DNA of 64,000 bases, from contig OZ245788.1 of assembly GCA_965228065.1 (NCBI GenBank), positions 682,001 through 746,000 of the forward strand. The letters are read 5' to 3'. This document shows, in pieces, positions 50,832 to 59,765 of the stretch (the stretch's first letter is position 1; every line of letters starts with the position of its first letter). Both the position numbers and the translations under genes were made by a program. The notes beneath the pieces are model-generated. The model was not told the origin of the DNA and did not search any database. It saw only the letters and a list, made by a program, of their open reading frames with translations. This DNA comes from Sphingobium_A sp965228065. GTDB lineage: Bacteria > Pseudomonadota > Alphaproteobacteria > Sphingomonadales > Sphingomonadaceae.

Positions 50832-52322
50832 TCAGCCTTCGAACAGACTTCTCACATCGCCCAGGCTGACCTTGAGCGAGGGCGTGCGCGGCAAAAGGTC
50901 CAGCACCCGAATCTGCGCCGGGATATGGGTCGCGGGAAGCAGCCCGCGAAGATGCGTGTCGAGTTCCGCCGGTGTCGGCACGGGCATTCCGGGACGGATC
51001 TCGACCGCGGCCACCGGGATCTGGCCGAGCCGGGCATCGGCGAGGCCGACGACCGCCGCGTCGGCAACCGCCGGGTGTGCCCTCAGCTGATCGCAGACCA
51101 TCTCTGGAAGAATCTTGAACCCACCCCTCACGATCGCGCCGTCCGCGCGCGCATGATGCCAGACGAAACCGTCCGCATCGATCGAGACCAGATCGGTCGT
51201 GCGGATCCAGTCCGGCCCCATCAGCGCCACGCGCCCTTCCATGAGCCCGACCTCACCGCATGCGAGACGGCTTCCGCTGGCCGGATCGACGACGCGGATC
51301 TCCGCGCCCGCCATGACACGCCCGACGCTGCCGCGCTTGGAGACGCCGAAATCCCGGTGCATCTCCGCCGTCCACCGGATCAGCGTGCCGCCGAACTCGG
51401 TCGCGCCATATCCCCAATAGATCGGAATGCCGTAGCGCGCCTCGAACGCCGCCTGGGTTTCGGCAGGCAACGCGCCGCCGCCGCCGAACACCGCATCGAC
51501 GCCCGCAAACGCCTCGCGCGGCACATCCGCGTCGAGGATCATGCGCACTGCGGGCGGCGCCAGCGCCATCAGCGGCGGACGGTGCCGTCCAAGCGCAGCG
51601 ACATAGCCATCCACCGTGAACCGCGCGAGGAGCGCCATCGGCGCACCGGCGACCGCACAGCCGGTCAGCTGGCAGATCCCGCTGATATTGCCGAACGGGT
51701 GGGAAACGATCTGCACCTGCGGCGCCCCCTCGCCAGCGCCGAAACGAAAGCTCTCCGCCGCGCGCTCGAGCACCGAATAGGGGATCATGATCCGCTTCGG
51801 CGCGCCGGTGGTCCCGCTCGTCAGCATCCGGATGCCGCGCTCCGCCGGCAGGCCCGGCGCGTCACGCCCGCTTGCTGGCCGGTCGAGCAGGGCGACGCCC
51901 ACCATGTCGATGGCGATGGCTGCACTGCCCGCCCGAACAGCGGCCTCGCGCTGTTTCAGCTGCCAGTCTTCAGGATCGGCAATGATGGCGCAGAGGTCCA
52001 AGGCACCGAAATCCCGCGCCATCGCTTCGGCCGACTGGGCGGAATAGATCATCGTGATCGAACGGCCCGCCGCGATCAGGCCGAGGATCGCGATCGCCAT
52101 GGCCGGTCGGTTCCGTGCCACGATGCCGATGGAGGCTCCCGCTGGAATGGCGGCGTCCTCGAGCAGCGCCGTGAGCCGCGCAGCGAGCGCCGCCGCCTCG
52201 CTTCGCGAATACCATCGGCCTTCATACTCGACGAGCGGCGCGTCGTCCGGCCCCCGGAGCCATCCGGCGATCTGGTCCGGAAAGCTGGAGCCCGGGTTCA
52301 AGATGCGGGCGTCAGTCGCCAT
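50832..52322 (-). CDS. AMP-forming acyl-CoA synthetase 2
   Basis: The 496-aa ANL-superfamily enzyme shows MLTSGTTGAPKRI (A3), WGYGATEFGG (A5), DWIRTTDLVSIDADGF (A7), RGGFKI (A8) and a C-terminal PSLKVSLGDV with the probable A10 lysine. It resembles the synthetase at 56154-57656 (both carry LTSGTTG-PKR, GYGATEF or NYGATEF, and RGGFK), so the two probably arose by duplication. It overlaps the CoA-ligase gene upstream by 11 bp, so the two are co-translated. Confidence 0.9.
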   Translation of the reverse strand: MATDARILNPGSSFPDQIAGWLRGPDDAPLVEYEGRWYSRSEAAALAARLTALLEDAAIPAGASIGIVARNRPAMAIAILGLIAAGRSITMIYSAQSAEAMARDFGALDLCAIIADPEDWQLKQREAAVRAGSAAIAIDMVGVALLDRPASGRDAPGLPAERGIRMLTSGTTGAPKRIMIPYSVLERAAESFRFGAGEGAPQVQIVSHPFGNISGICQLTGCAVAGAPMALLARFTVDGYVAALGRHRPPLMALAPPAVRMILDADVPREAFAGVDAVFGGGGALPAETQAAFEARYGIPIYWGYGATEFGGTLIRWTAEMHRDFGVSKRGSVGRVMAGAEIRVVDPASGSRLACGEVGLMEGRVALMGPDWIRTTDLVSIDADGFVWHHARADGAIVRGGFKILPEMVCDQLRAHPAVADAAVVGLADARLGQIPVAAVEIRPGMPVPTPAELDTHLRGLLPATHIPAQIRVLDLLPRTPSLKVSLGDVRSLFEG

Positions 52323-54507
52323 GCCGGCCCATATCCTTCATCCTGCGCACGATCAGCGCATCGACGGCGACGATGGTGTCGCTCGTGCAGATCAGCGGAT
52401 TGATATCCAGCTCCGCGATCAGTTCCGCCTGGTCGGCGATGAGTTCCGAAATGCGGCTGATCGCATCCGCGAGCTTGATGCGGTCCACCGGCGCGGCGCC
52501 ACGGAATCCGTCCAGCAACGCCGCGCCCTTCAACTGCGCCAGCATCGCCAGCGCCTCATCCGGCGTCACTGGTGCGGGCGCGATCGCGGTGTCCTTCAGC
52601 AACTCGACCAGAACGCCGCCGCTGCCGACGACGATCAGCGGCCCGAACAACGGATCCATCCGCGCACCGACGATCAACTCCACCCCCGCAGGCGCCATCG
52701 CCTGCACGAGCACTCCATTGATCCGTGGCGCGGGCAGTACGTGCCCGGCCGCCGCCATCACCTCTTCATAGGCCGTGCGCACCGCCGCCTCGCCCGACAC
52801 GTCGAGCCGGATCACGCCTGCCTCGGTCTTGTGCAGGATGTCGGGCGATTCGACCTTGATCGCGACCGGGCCGCCGAATATCGCAGCCGCGTTCGCCGCC
52901 TCGTCCGCCGAACGCGCGAGCGTCTCCCCGATCGTCGGCACGCCGTAATCGGCGAGCACCCCCTTCGCTTCCCGCTCGGTGAGCGACGCGCCGTCCGCGG
53001 CGGCGATCTTCGCGGCACCGAGCACTGTCGCATCAGGCGCGCTCAGCCGGGTGCGGGCCGTATCGCCACCGGACAGGAACCGCGCGCGCAATTCTTCCCA
53101 GCGGCGATGCGCGGCGATCGTCGCGAAGCAGCGGTCCATCGATCGGAACACGGCGCAATTCGCGTCGCCCTCCGCCTCGGCCAGCCCCGGCCCCGCCAGA
53201 TATTCCGTGATCCAGACATTGCAGATCAGCTTGTCGTGCTTCGCGCCCAGCTCCGCGAAGGATCGCACCCGGTTCGCGGTGTGGACCGAATAGGGGTGCG
53301 CGGTGACGAGCTGACCATAATGCGGTTCGGCGAGCAGCAGATCGACGCAGGCGAAGAACGTCTCCAGATCGTTCGCAACGCCCCCGGTCACATCGCAGGG
53401 ATTTCGTGCCGTACCAAAATCGGGGAGCAGGGTCTGGATGGCAGCGCGGGTTTCTTCGGCGGGCTGCGGCAGCGGCACGTCGTGGATCTCGGCCTTGTCC
53501 GCCGCCATCACGGAGGCGCCGCCCGACGATGCGAGCACCACCACACCCTCCGGCCGAGCCGGCCTGGCCTTGGCGAAATAGGCTGCGGTCTCGATCAGTT
53601 CCTCGAAACGATCGACCAGGATCATGCCTGCCCGCGCGAACATTCCCGCATAGACCTCATGCGCACCGGCCAGCATGCCCGAATGGGTGAGCGCGGCTTC
53701 CGCCCCCGCAGCCCCGGTGCCCAGCTTGTTGATCACGATCGGCTTGCCCGCCGCGAGCGCAATTCCCGCCGCCTCGATCAGTCGCTCGGGATTGGGCATC
53801 GCCTCGAACACACAGGCGATCGCCTTGCAGCTCGGCTCTTCCGCCAGGAAGGCGACGAGATCGGCAACGTCGATATCGCAACTGTTGCCCGATGTCAGGA
53901 TGTGGCTGAACACGACGCCGCGCTGAACCGATTGCGCGGCGGCGAAGCCGAGCCCGCCGGACTGGCTGACCAGCCCCACCGCGCGGTCATGCGCCCGGAT
54001 TCCCGCCAGCCCGGAATCGGGCAACGGCACATTGGTATAGGTCAGCGCAGCACCGCTCACATAGTTGACTGCGCCGAGGCAATTGGGGCCGATGATCCGC
54101 ATGCCCGTCTCGCGCGCGATATCGGACAAGCGATCCTGCTCGCGCCGCCGGTCCTCGCGGCCCACCTCGCTATAGCCGGCGGCAAAGATGATCGCGGACT
54201 TCGCACCCGCTTCGGCCGCATCGAGCACCACGCCTTCCACGGCGACCCGCGGCACGGTGATGATCACGGAGTCGGGCGCCTGCGGCAAAGCGGAGACGGA
54301 TGCATGGCAGTCGCGTTCGCCGATCCTGTCGTACCGCGCATTGACCAGATCGAGCCGCCCCGCAAAGCCCAGCTTCGTCAGTTGGCCCAATGCCCGCGCG
54401 CCCGCGGCGGTCGCATTCGGTGTCGCGCCGACGATAGCGACGCTCTGCGGATCGAAAACGCGCGCCAGTTCGCCATGCCGATAGACTAAACGCGTCGCTG
54501 CCGTCAC
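52312..54507 (-). CDS. ADP-forming acyl-CoA synthetase (CoA-binding/ATP-grasp)
   Basis: The 731-aa protein joins a CoA-binding Rossmann domain (VFDPQSVAIVGATPNATAAG), succinyl-CoA-synthetase-like domains (GPNCLGAVNY, SQSGGLGFAAAQ, and ALTHSGMLAG with the likely phospho-histidine) and a C-terminal ATP-grasp domain (VPTIGETLARSADEAANAAAIFGGPVAIKVESPDILHKTEAGVIRLDV). This is the acetyl-CoA synthetase (ADP-forming)/acyltransferase-like family; members make or use acyl-CoA with ATP. It is the last ligase-type gene of the long leftward run, 130 bp after the thiolase-like gene. Confidence 0.9.
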   Translation of the reverse strand: MTAATRLVYRHGELARVFDPQSVAIVGATPNATAAGARALGQLTKLGFAGRLDLVNARYDRIGERDCHASVSALPQAPDSVIITVPRVAVEGVVLDAAEAGAKSAIIFAAGYSEVGREDRRREQDRLSDIARETGMRIIGPNCLGAVNYVSGAALTYTNVPLPDSGLAGIRAHDRAVGLVSQSGGLGFAAAQSVQRGVVFSHILTSGNSCDIDVADLVAFLAEEPSCKAIACVFEAMPNPERLIEAAGIALAAGKPIVINKLGTGAAGAEAALTHSGMLAGAHEVYAGMFARAGMILVDRFEELIETAAYFAKARPARPEGVVVLASSGGASVMAADKAEIHDVPLPQPAEETRAAIQTLLPDFGTARNPCDVTGGVANDLETFFACVDLLLAEPHYGQLVTAHPYSVHTANRVRSFAELGAKHDKLICNVWITEYLAGPGLAEAEGDANCAVFRSMDRCFATIAAHRRWEELRARFLSGGDTARTRLSAPDATVLGAAKIAAADGASLTEREAKGVLADYGVPTIGETLARSADEAANAAAIFGGPVAIKVESPDILHKTEAGVIRLDVSGEAAVRTAYEEVMAAAGHVLPAPRINGVLVQAMAPAGVELIVGARMDPLFGPLIVVGSGGVLVELLKDTAIAPAPVTPDEALAMLAQLKGAALLDGFRGAAPVDRIKLADAISRISELIADQAELIAELDINPLICTSDTIVAVDALIVRRMKDMGRHGD

Positions 54508-54637
54508 ATTTCGACTCCTCGAAAGATCGCGACATCCGCGACTCGTGTTTGGCCTCTATTCGTGCCGCGCACGTCCATTGCCAGCGCGCTCCCCTCGGGA
54601 TCGGCCTGACAAAAGATCGATCGGGAGAGGACGGCGA

Positions 54638-55795
54638 TCAGACGGTTTCCCCCGTGCCCAGGATCACGGTCGCCTGGCTGGCGAGCACGCCGCCATTGCC
54701 GTGCGCGATCGCGAGCTTCGCATTGGCGATCTGGCGCGCGCCGGCCGCACCCATCAGTTGATCCGCCGCCTCGACGATCGCGAACAGGCCGTACATGCCG
54801 GGATGGCAATATGAGAGGCCGCCGCCATTGGTGTTGACCGCCAACGAGCCACCCGGCGCGATCCGGCCGCTTTCGACGAAGCGCCCACCCTCGCCCTTCG
54901 GGCAAAAGCCGAGATCTTCCAGAAACAGGATCACGTTGATCGTGAACGCGTCGTAGAGTTGGACGATATCGATGTCCCGCGGCCCGACGCCCGCCGCCGC
55001 ATAAGCGCGCAGGCCAGATTCGACTGCCGCGGTCGTCGTGAGATCGGGCATGGACGAGATGTCGCGGTGGCTGATCGCCGATCCCGCGCCGAGCAGAAAC
55101 GCCGGGCTGGCGGCATGGTCCTTCGCACGGTCCGCGCGCGTCATCACCACCGCGGCGGCGCCGTCGGTCACCAGGCAGCAATCCCGCACGCCGAGGGGGT
55201 CGGAGATCATGCGCGCGGTCAGCACATCCTCCACGCTCAGATCGCCGCGCATGAAAGCCCGGGGATTAAGCTGCGCCCATTGCCGCGCCGCCACCGCCAC
55301 CTCCGCCATCTGTGCGCGGGTCGTGCCGAAATCGTGCATGTGCCGCGCCGCCGCGAGAGCATAGGCAGAGGCGGGCATCATCGGCTTGAACGGGCCTTCA
55401 TAGGTGGGCGGCTTGCTCGATCGGATCAGCTTGCCCGCACCGCTGCGCTGGTTGCTGCCATAAGCGATCAGCGCGACGTCGCACTCCCCGGCTGCCAGCG
55501 CAAGCGCCGCCCAGTGGAGATGCGTCTGGAAAGCCGAGCCGCCGGTCCGGTTGTTGTCGCTCAGCTTGGGCCGGATGCCGAGATATTCGGCAAGCGTCAT
55601 GCCGGAAAGAAAATCGTCGGGCAGGCCGATGAAGAGGGCATCGACATCGCCGGGCGTCATCCCGGCACGCGCAAGCGCCTGCACGCTCGCCGCAGCGGCG
55701 AGGTCGATCGAGCCGTAGCCCGGTGACTCGCCTTCGCCATAGGTCGCGGTGGCGACGATTGCGGTCGCGGCCCGGGGGAAACCGTCCATGCTCAA
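54638..55795 (-). CDS. Thiolase-fold protein without catalytic cysteines
   Basis: The 385-aa protein has the SCP2-thiolase/lipid-transfer-protein fold: DVDALFIGLPDDF, GGSAFQTHLHWAALALAAGECDVALIAYG, DIVQLYDAFTINVILFLEDLGFCPKGEGG and NTNGGGLSYCHPGMYG. The nucleophilic Cys expected before the GG of NNRTGGSAF is absent, and the second Cys is Gly (AHGNGG). Tyr281 in LYDAFT is kept. Cys-less members such as the Ltp2 group act as retro-aldolases in steroid side-chain catabolism with a DUF35 partner. A DUF35 gene overlaps directly upstream, so a carbon-carbon lyase of that kind is my best inference. Confidence 0.85.
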   Translation of the reverse strand: MSMDGFPRAATAIVATATYGEGESPGYGSIDLAAAASVQALARAGMTPGDVDALFIGLPDDFLSGMTLAEYLGIRPKLSDNNRTGGSAFQTHLHWAALALAAGECDVALIAYGSNQRSGAGKLIRSSKPPTYEGPFKPMMPASAYALAAARHMHDFGTTRAQMAEVAVAARQWAQLNPRAFMRGDLSVEDVLTARMISDPLGVRDCCLVTDGAAAVVMTRADRAKDHAASPAFLLGAGSAISHRDISSMPDLTTTAAVESGLRAYAAAGVGPRDIDIVQLYDAFTINVILFLEDLGFCPKGEGGRFVESGRIAPGGSLAVNTNGGGLSYCHPGMYGLFAIVEAADQLMGAAGARQIANAKLAIAHGNGGVLASQATVILGTGETV

Positions 55796-56157
55796 TCCTC
55801 CGCCGGATCGAAGAGGATGATCGGCCCATCATCGTCCGATCCGATCCGCGCGCGCACCGCCATGCCGATCCGGACAGCTTCGGGCGGAATGCCTTCGACC
55901 CGGCTCATCATCCGCACGCCTTCGGCAAGATCGATCAGCGCGACGTTATAATCGGTGACGGGCGGGCGGGCGCGAACCACCGTGGTCGAATGGACGGTGC
56001 CGCGCCCCGATATCTCCACCCATTCCAGATCGGTGCACCCCGTCACCGGCTCGGCGACGCGCGGATAGAAGATGAACCGCCCCGTCTCACGGCTGCGCTG
56101 GAGCATGATCCGACCGGACTCCAGATGTGCCCGAAATACGGCGTCGGGCGCGGTCAT
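55792..56157 (-). CDS. DUF35 OB-fold protein lacking the zinc ribbon
   Basis: The 121-aa protein matches DUF35: a short N-terminal helix, the strand FIFYPRVAEPVTG, then an OB fold with WVEISGRGTVHSTTVV and YNVALIDLAEGVRMMSRV. The rubredoxin-like zinc ribbon normally has four cysteines; here only one is present. DUF35 proteins act as partners of thiolase-fold enzymes. It overlaps the thiolase-like gene downstream and an acyl-CoA synthetase gene upstream by 4 bp each (ATGA), a good sign of a working complex with the former. Confidence 0.88.
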   Translation of the reverse strand: MTAPDAVFRAHLESGRIMLQRSRETGRFIFYPRVAEPVTGCTDLEWVEISGRGTVHSTTVVRARPPVTDYNVALIDLAEGVRMMSRVEGIPPEAVRIGMAVRARIGSDDDGPIILFDPAED

Positions 56158-57656
56158 GCCGCGTCCGCCGTTGCCAGCATCGCCCGCACCGCACCGCGAT
56201 CAACCTTCATGGATTGCGTGCGCGGCAGGCTGGCCAGGATATGGAAGCGCACGGGCACCATCTGCCCGGCAAGCCGCTCGCGCGCAAACGCAGCGAGTTC
56301 GTCCCCAGAGGGCGCTTTCGCACCTCCTTCCAGTTCGATGGCCGCGACGGGCACCTCGCCCAGTCGCTGATCCGGCACGCCGACGACCGCGACTTCGCGC
56401 ACCGCCGGATGCATGCGCAGCACGTCCGCCACCGCGTCGGGCGACACCTTGAAGCCGCCGCGGATGATCATGCTGTCCGCGCGTCCCTTCAGGAACAGGA
56501 AGCCGTCGTCATCGATCAGCGCCAGATCGGTGGTCCGCACCCAATCCGGCGAGACGCGCGGCGCAAGCACTTCCAGACGGCCGATTTCGCCCGGCGCACG
56601 CGCAGCGCCGCTCTCCGGATCGGTGACGCGCAGGCGGACGCCCGGGCGCGGCTGTCCGACGCTTCCGCGTTTGGCTGCGCCGTGCGCATGGTGCGCGTCG
56701 ATCGTCCAATTGGCGATCACGCCGCAAAACTCGGTCGCGCCGTAATTGATCAGGATCGGGATGCCGTATCGCTCTTCGAAGGTCCGCTGCAGTTCGGGAT
56801 CGAGCGGTGCGGAGCCGCAGCGCATCGCCGGGATCGACGCCAGCGCCGCCCTGGGTACATCGGCGTCGACCACCATGCGCAGCGCAGCCGGCGGCAGCGA
56901 GACGAATGTCGTCGGCCGATAGGCCTCGACCGCGCGAACCCAGCCCTCGACCGTGAATTTCTCGAGCAGCACGATCCGCTGGCCATGGCTGGCGCAGGTG
57001 ATCAGGCCATAAAGCCCGCTGATATTCCCGAGCGGATAGAACTGGATATAGGGCGCCGCGGTAAAGGCGGTTCCCGCCTGCGCCGTCGCGAGCCCGGCGT
57101 CCGATACGGCGTCCTCCAGCATCGCATAGGGTATCGGTACGCGCTTGGGCGTGCCGGTCGTCCCGCTGGTGAGCATCTGGATCGCGACGTGGGGCTGAGG
57201 ATCGTGATGCGGTCCAGCGCCCCCCGACACGATCGTGCTCAACGGCGCATCCGCGTCATGGGTCAGCGCCAGGCCCAGTGCGCCGCAGTCTCGCGCCGCG
57301 ACCATCACCGCCTCATGCGTCCAATCCTGCGCGTCCCCGATCACCACCGCGAGCCGAAGCCGGCGCAATTCGTCGGCCAGTCCCTGCGGCGATTGATAGG
57401 CATGAAGCATCACGATCGTCCGCCGCCGCGCGAGCAGGCCGAACAGCACCCCGATATGCGGCGGCCGGTTACGCGCGATCAGGCCGACCGGCGCATCGGC
57501 GGCGATGCCCGCATCGGCCATCGCGCGATCCACGCCGGCGGCGACCCGCTGGATGGCGCGGCGCGGCAGCCAGGCCCCACCCGCCTCGATCAGCGGATCG
57601 TCCGGATCGCCCGCCAGCACGGTGCGGAACGCTGCGTCCAGCCCCCCCCCGCTCAT
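56154..57656 (-). CDS. AMP-forming acyl-CoA synthetase 3
   Basis: The 500-aa ANL enzyme contains MLTSGTTGTPKRVPIPY (A3), NYGATEFCG (A5), WVRTTDLALIDDDGFLFLKGR (A7/A8), RGGFKVSPDAV and QSMKVDRGAV with the A10 lysine. The first 100 residues are unusually short and hydrophobic for the family. It is closely related to acyl-CoA synthetase 2 at 50832-52322. It overlaps its neighbours on both sides by 4 bp, within an operon encoding acyl-CoA dehydrogenases, a DUF35 protein and a thiolase-like protein. Confidence 0.9.
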   Translation of the reverse strand: MSGGGLDAAFRTVLAGDPDDPLIEAGGAWLPRRAIQRVAAGVDRAMADAGIAADAPVGLIARNRPPHIGVLFGLLARRRTIVMLHAYQSPQGLADELRRLRLAVVIGDAQDWTHEAVMVAARDCGALGLALTHDADAPLSTIVSGGAGPHHDPQPHVAIQMLTSGTTGTPKRVPIPYAMLEDAVSDAGLATAQAGTAFTAAPYIQFYPLGNISGLYGLITCASHGQRIVLLEKFTVEGWVRAVEAYRPTTFVSLPPAALRMVVDADVPRAALASIPAMRCGSAPLDPELQRTFEERYGIPILINYGATEFCGVIANWTIDAHHAHGAAKRGSVGQPRPGVRLRVTDPESGAARAPGEIGRLEVLAPRVSPDWVRTTDLALIDDDGFLFLKGRADSMIIRGGFKVSPDAVADVLRMHPAVREVAVVGVPDQRLGEVPVAAIELEGGAKAPSGDELAAFARERLAGQMVPVRFHILASLPRTQSMKVDRGAVRAMLATADAA

Positions 57657-58624
57657 GCTCGGCGCACCGGTTCAGGTTCTGCCATCAGCGCCACTTTGTG
57701 CGCGCGCGTGTCCCCGCCTGCCTGCAGCCAGAGGTGGCAGCGCTTGACCAGAAGCTGCGCGTCGCATTCGTCGGTGAAGCCCATACCCCCGTGGATCTGT
57801 ACGTTGCCGCGCACGGCTGCCAGTGCCGCGTCGCCCGCCACGATCCGCGCCGCCGCCGCCTGGAACGCGGCGTCGGGCCGCCCCTCCGCCAGCGCGAGCG
57901 CGGCAAACACGGTCAGTGTCCACCCTGCCTCGCACCCGACCGCCATGTCGGCGCAACGGTGCTTGATCGCCTGGAATGCGCCGATCGGCTGGCCGAACTG
58001 CTGGCGTTCCTTGGCGTAGGCGGTCGCCATGTCGCGCGCGGCTTCCGCAAGGCCGACCAGGTTGGCCGCGATCAGGATTGTCGCGCGCAGCGGCAGATCG
58101 GCGCTGCTGACGGCGATGCCCCCGCCTTGCCCGATGGAGACGCGCTCCAGCGCCACGGCGCCGTCGAGCCCCGTGACCGGCAGCGCGCCGATCGCCCCAT
58201 CATCCTCGAACAGTGTCGCGCCTGCATCGGTAACGGACACGGAAAGATCGCCTGGGCGCCTGTCGAATCGATGCTGACCGTCGCGCGCGATCAGTGCCGC
58301 GCCGCGGTCGCCGCCGATCAGCGCGGCCCTCAACGCCGGATCGTCCGCCGCATGCGCACCGAGCACCGCGGCGAGCAGCCCCGGCCCCACGAGATGACGC
58401 CCCGCCTCGCAAAACAGCAACGCTTCTTCCACCAGCCCGAGGCCAACACCCCCCTGCTCTTCGGAGATGCCGAGCCCGACCCAGCCGAGCGCCGTCAGCC
58501 GCGAGATCAGATCGCGGTCCCCCATGCCCCCGCGCAGTCGGGAGACGGGCGCCTCGGCCGCGAGCACGTCGCGGACATTGTCGACCAGGGCCTGCTGCTC
58601 GTCGTCGGGAAGCAGATCGATCAT
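57653..58624 (-). CDS. Acyl-CoA dehydrogenase, short partner subunit
   Basis: The 323-aa protein is an acyl-CoA dehydrogenase with a reduced middle domain: LPDDEQQALVDNVRDVLAAEAP, GLGISEEQGGVGLGLVEEALL, AYAKERQQFGQPIGAFQAIKH and NVQIHGGMGFTDECDAQLLVKR. The flavin-contacting SEPxxGSD segment of the middle domain is missing. Such short units pair with a full-length partner to form alpha2beta2 enzymes in steroid-type catabolism. It overlaps the full-length gene upstream by 4 bp, supporting that pairing. Confidence 0.87.
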   Translation of the reverse strand: MIDLLPDDEQQALVDNVRDVLAAEAPVSRLRGGMGDRDLISRLTALGWVGLGISEEQGGVGLGLVEEALLFCEAGRHLVGPGLLAAVLGAHAADDPALRAALIGGDRGAALIARDGQHRFDRRPGDLSVSVTDAGATLFEDDGAIGALPVTGLDGAVALERVSIGQGGGIAVSSADLPLRATILIAANLVGLAEAARDMATAYAKERQQFGQPIGAFQAIKHRCADMAVGCEAGWTLTVFAALALAEGRPDAAFQAAAARIVAGDAALAAVRGNVQIHGGMGFTDECDAQLLVKRCHLWLQAGGDTRAHKVALMAEPEPVRRA

Positions 58625-59763
58625 GCCCGCCCCCGCGGCAGGCCGAGCACGCGCTCGCCGATGATGTTGCGCCGGATCTCGGAGGTACCGCCCGCAATCG
58701 TATGCTTGAAACCATCGAGGTAGCGGAAGGTCCAGGCCGCCGTCTCCCCCTCGCGCTCCAGCGAGCGGTTGCCGAGCACATCCATCGCCAGGGCATGCAC
58801 GCGCTGGAAAAGCTCGCCGAAATAGAGCGAGATCATCGCGCCTTCCGGCCCAGGCGCATCCTGCCGCTGCGCCCGCGAGATACTGGCATAGGTCATCGCA
58901 CGCATCGCCGCCACTTCCGCGCGCACGCTCGCCAGCCGCGCGGCGACCTCGTCGTCGGTCTGGCCCGCGAGGGCGATCAGTTCCTCCACGGTACGCTGGA
59001 GCTCCACCTGATGCGGGATCATTGCGGTGCCGCGCTCGAACGAGAGCGTGGACATCGCCACGCTCCAGCCGGCGTCAAGCGCGCCAACCACCTGATCGAG
59101 CGGAATACGCACCTCGTCGTAGAAGACCTCGCAGAAATTATGGATGCCCGCCATCGTCCGGATCGGGCGTACCGTGATGCCCGGCAGCCGCATGTCGCAG
59201 ATCACCCAGGCAAGGCCCTTGTGACGCTCGCTGTCCGCATCGGTGCGGACGAGCAGTTCCTGATAGTCGGCGACATCGCCATAGCTGGTCCAGACCTTCT
59301 GACCCGTCACCACCAGATCGTCCCCGTCGACCACGCCGCGCATCCGGATCGACGCCAGATCCGATCCCGCACCGGGTTCGGAAAATCCCTGGCACCACAC
59401 CGCCTCTCCGGAAATGATCCGCGGAATATGGAACGCCTTCTGCGCCTCGCTGCCGCGCAGCATAACCGTCGGCCCGGCATGGCTCAACGCCACGAACATG
59501 CAGCCCGGCGGCGGCGCGCCCGCATGGACATATTCCTCGTGCCAGATCAGCTGCTGAATCAGGCTCAGCCCGCGCCCGCCATAGTCCACCGGCCAGGCGA
59601 TGCCGCCCCAGCCGCCTTCATATTGGCGGCGCTGCCATGCCGTGTCGAACGCGCGCATCGCCGCCCCGTCCTTGGGCCGCGGCTCCGTCGGGATGTTTCC
59701 GCGAAGCCAGGTGCGGACCTCGTCGCGGAACGCCTCGTCCCCGGCGCTGAAGCGGAATTCCAT
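58621..59763 (-). CDS. Acyl-CoA dehydrogenase, full-length partner subunit
   Basis: The 380-aa protein contains all three acyl-CoA dehydrogenase domains: IAWPVDYGGRGLSLIQQLIWHEEY, QGFSEPGAGSDLASIRMRG, TGQKVWTSYGDVADY, FCEVFYDEVRIPLDQVVG and FKHTIAGGTSEIRRNIIGERVLGLPRG. It should hold FAD and provide most catalytic residues of a heteromer with the short subunit encoded by the overlapping next gene. It begins 2 bp after the crotonase stop. The likely reaction is alpha,beta-desaturation of a bulky CoA ester. Confidence 0.9.
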   Translation of the reverse strand: MEFRFSAGDEAFRDEVRTWLRGNIPTEPRPKDGAAMRAFDTAWQRRQYEGGWGGIAWPVDYGGRGLSLIQQLIWHEEYVHAGAPPPGCMFVALSHAGPTVMLRGSEAQKAFHIPRIISGEAVWCQGFSEPGAGSDLASIRMRGVVDGDDLVVTGQKVWTSYGDVADYQELLVRTDADSERHKGLAWVICDMRLPGITVRPIRTMAGIHNFCEVFYDEVRIPLDQVVGALDAGWSVAMSTLSFERGTAMIPHQVELQRTVEELIALAGQTDDEVAARLASVRAEVAAMRAMTYASISRAQRQDAPGPEGAMISLYFGELFQRVHALAMDVLGNRSLEREGETAAWTFRYLDGFKHTIAGGTSEIRRNIIGERVLGLPRGRA

Positions 59764-59765
59764 GG

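Noticed and set aside
52054..54489. 811-codon plus-strand frame opposite the ADP-forming ligase
   Set aside because: It has antisense composition (many Arg, His, Gln) and no domain. The minus strand has the conserved CoA-binding and ATP-grasp motifs.
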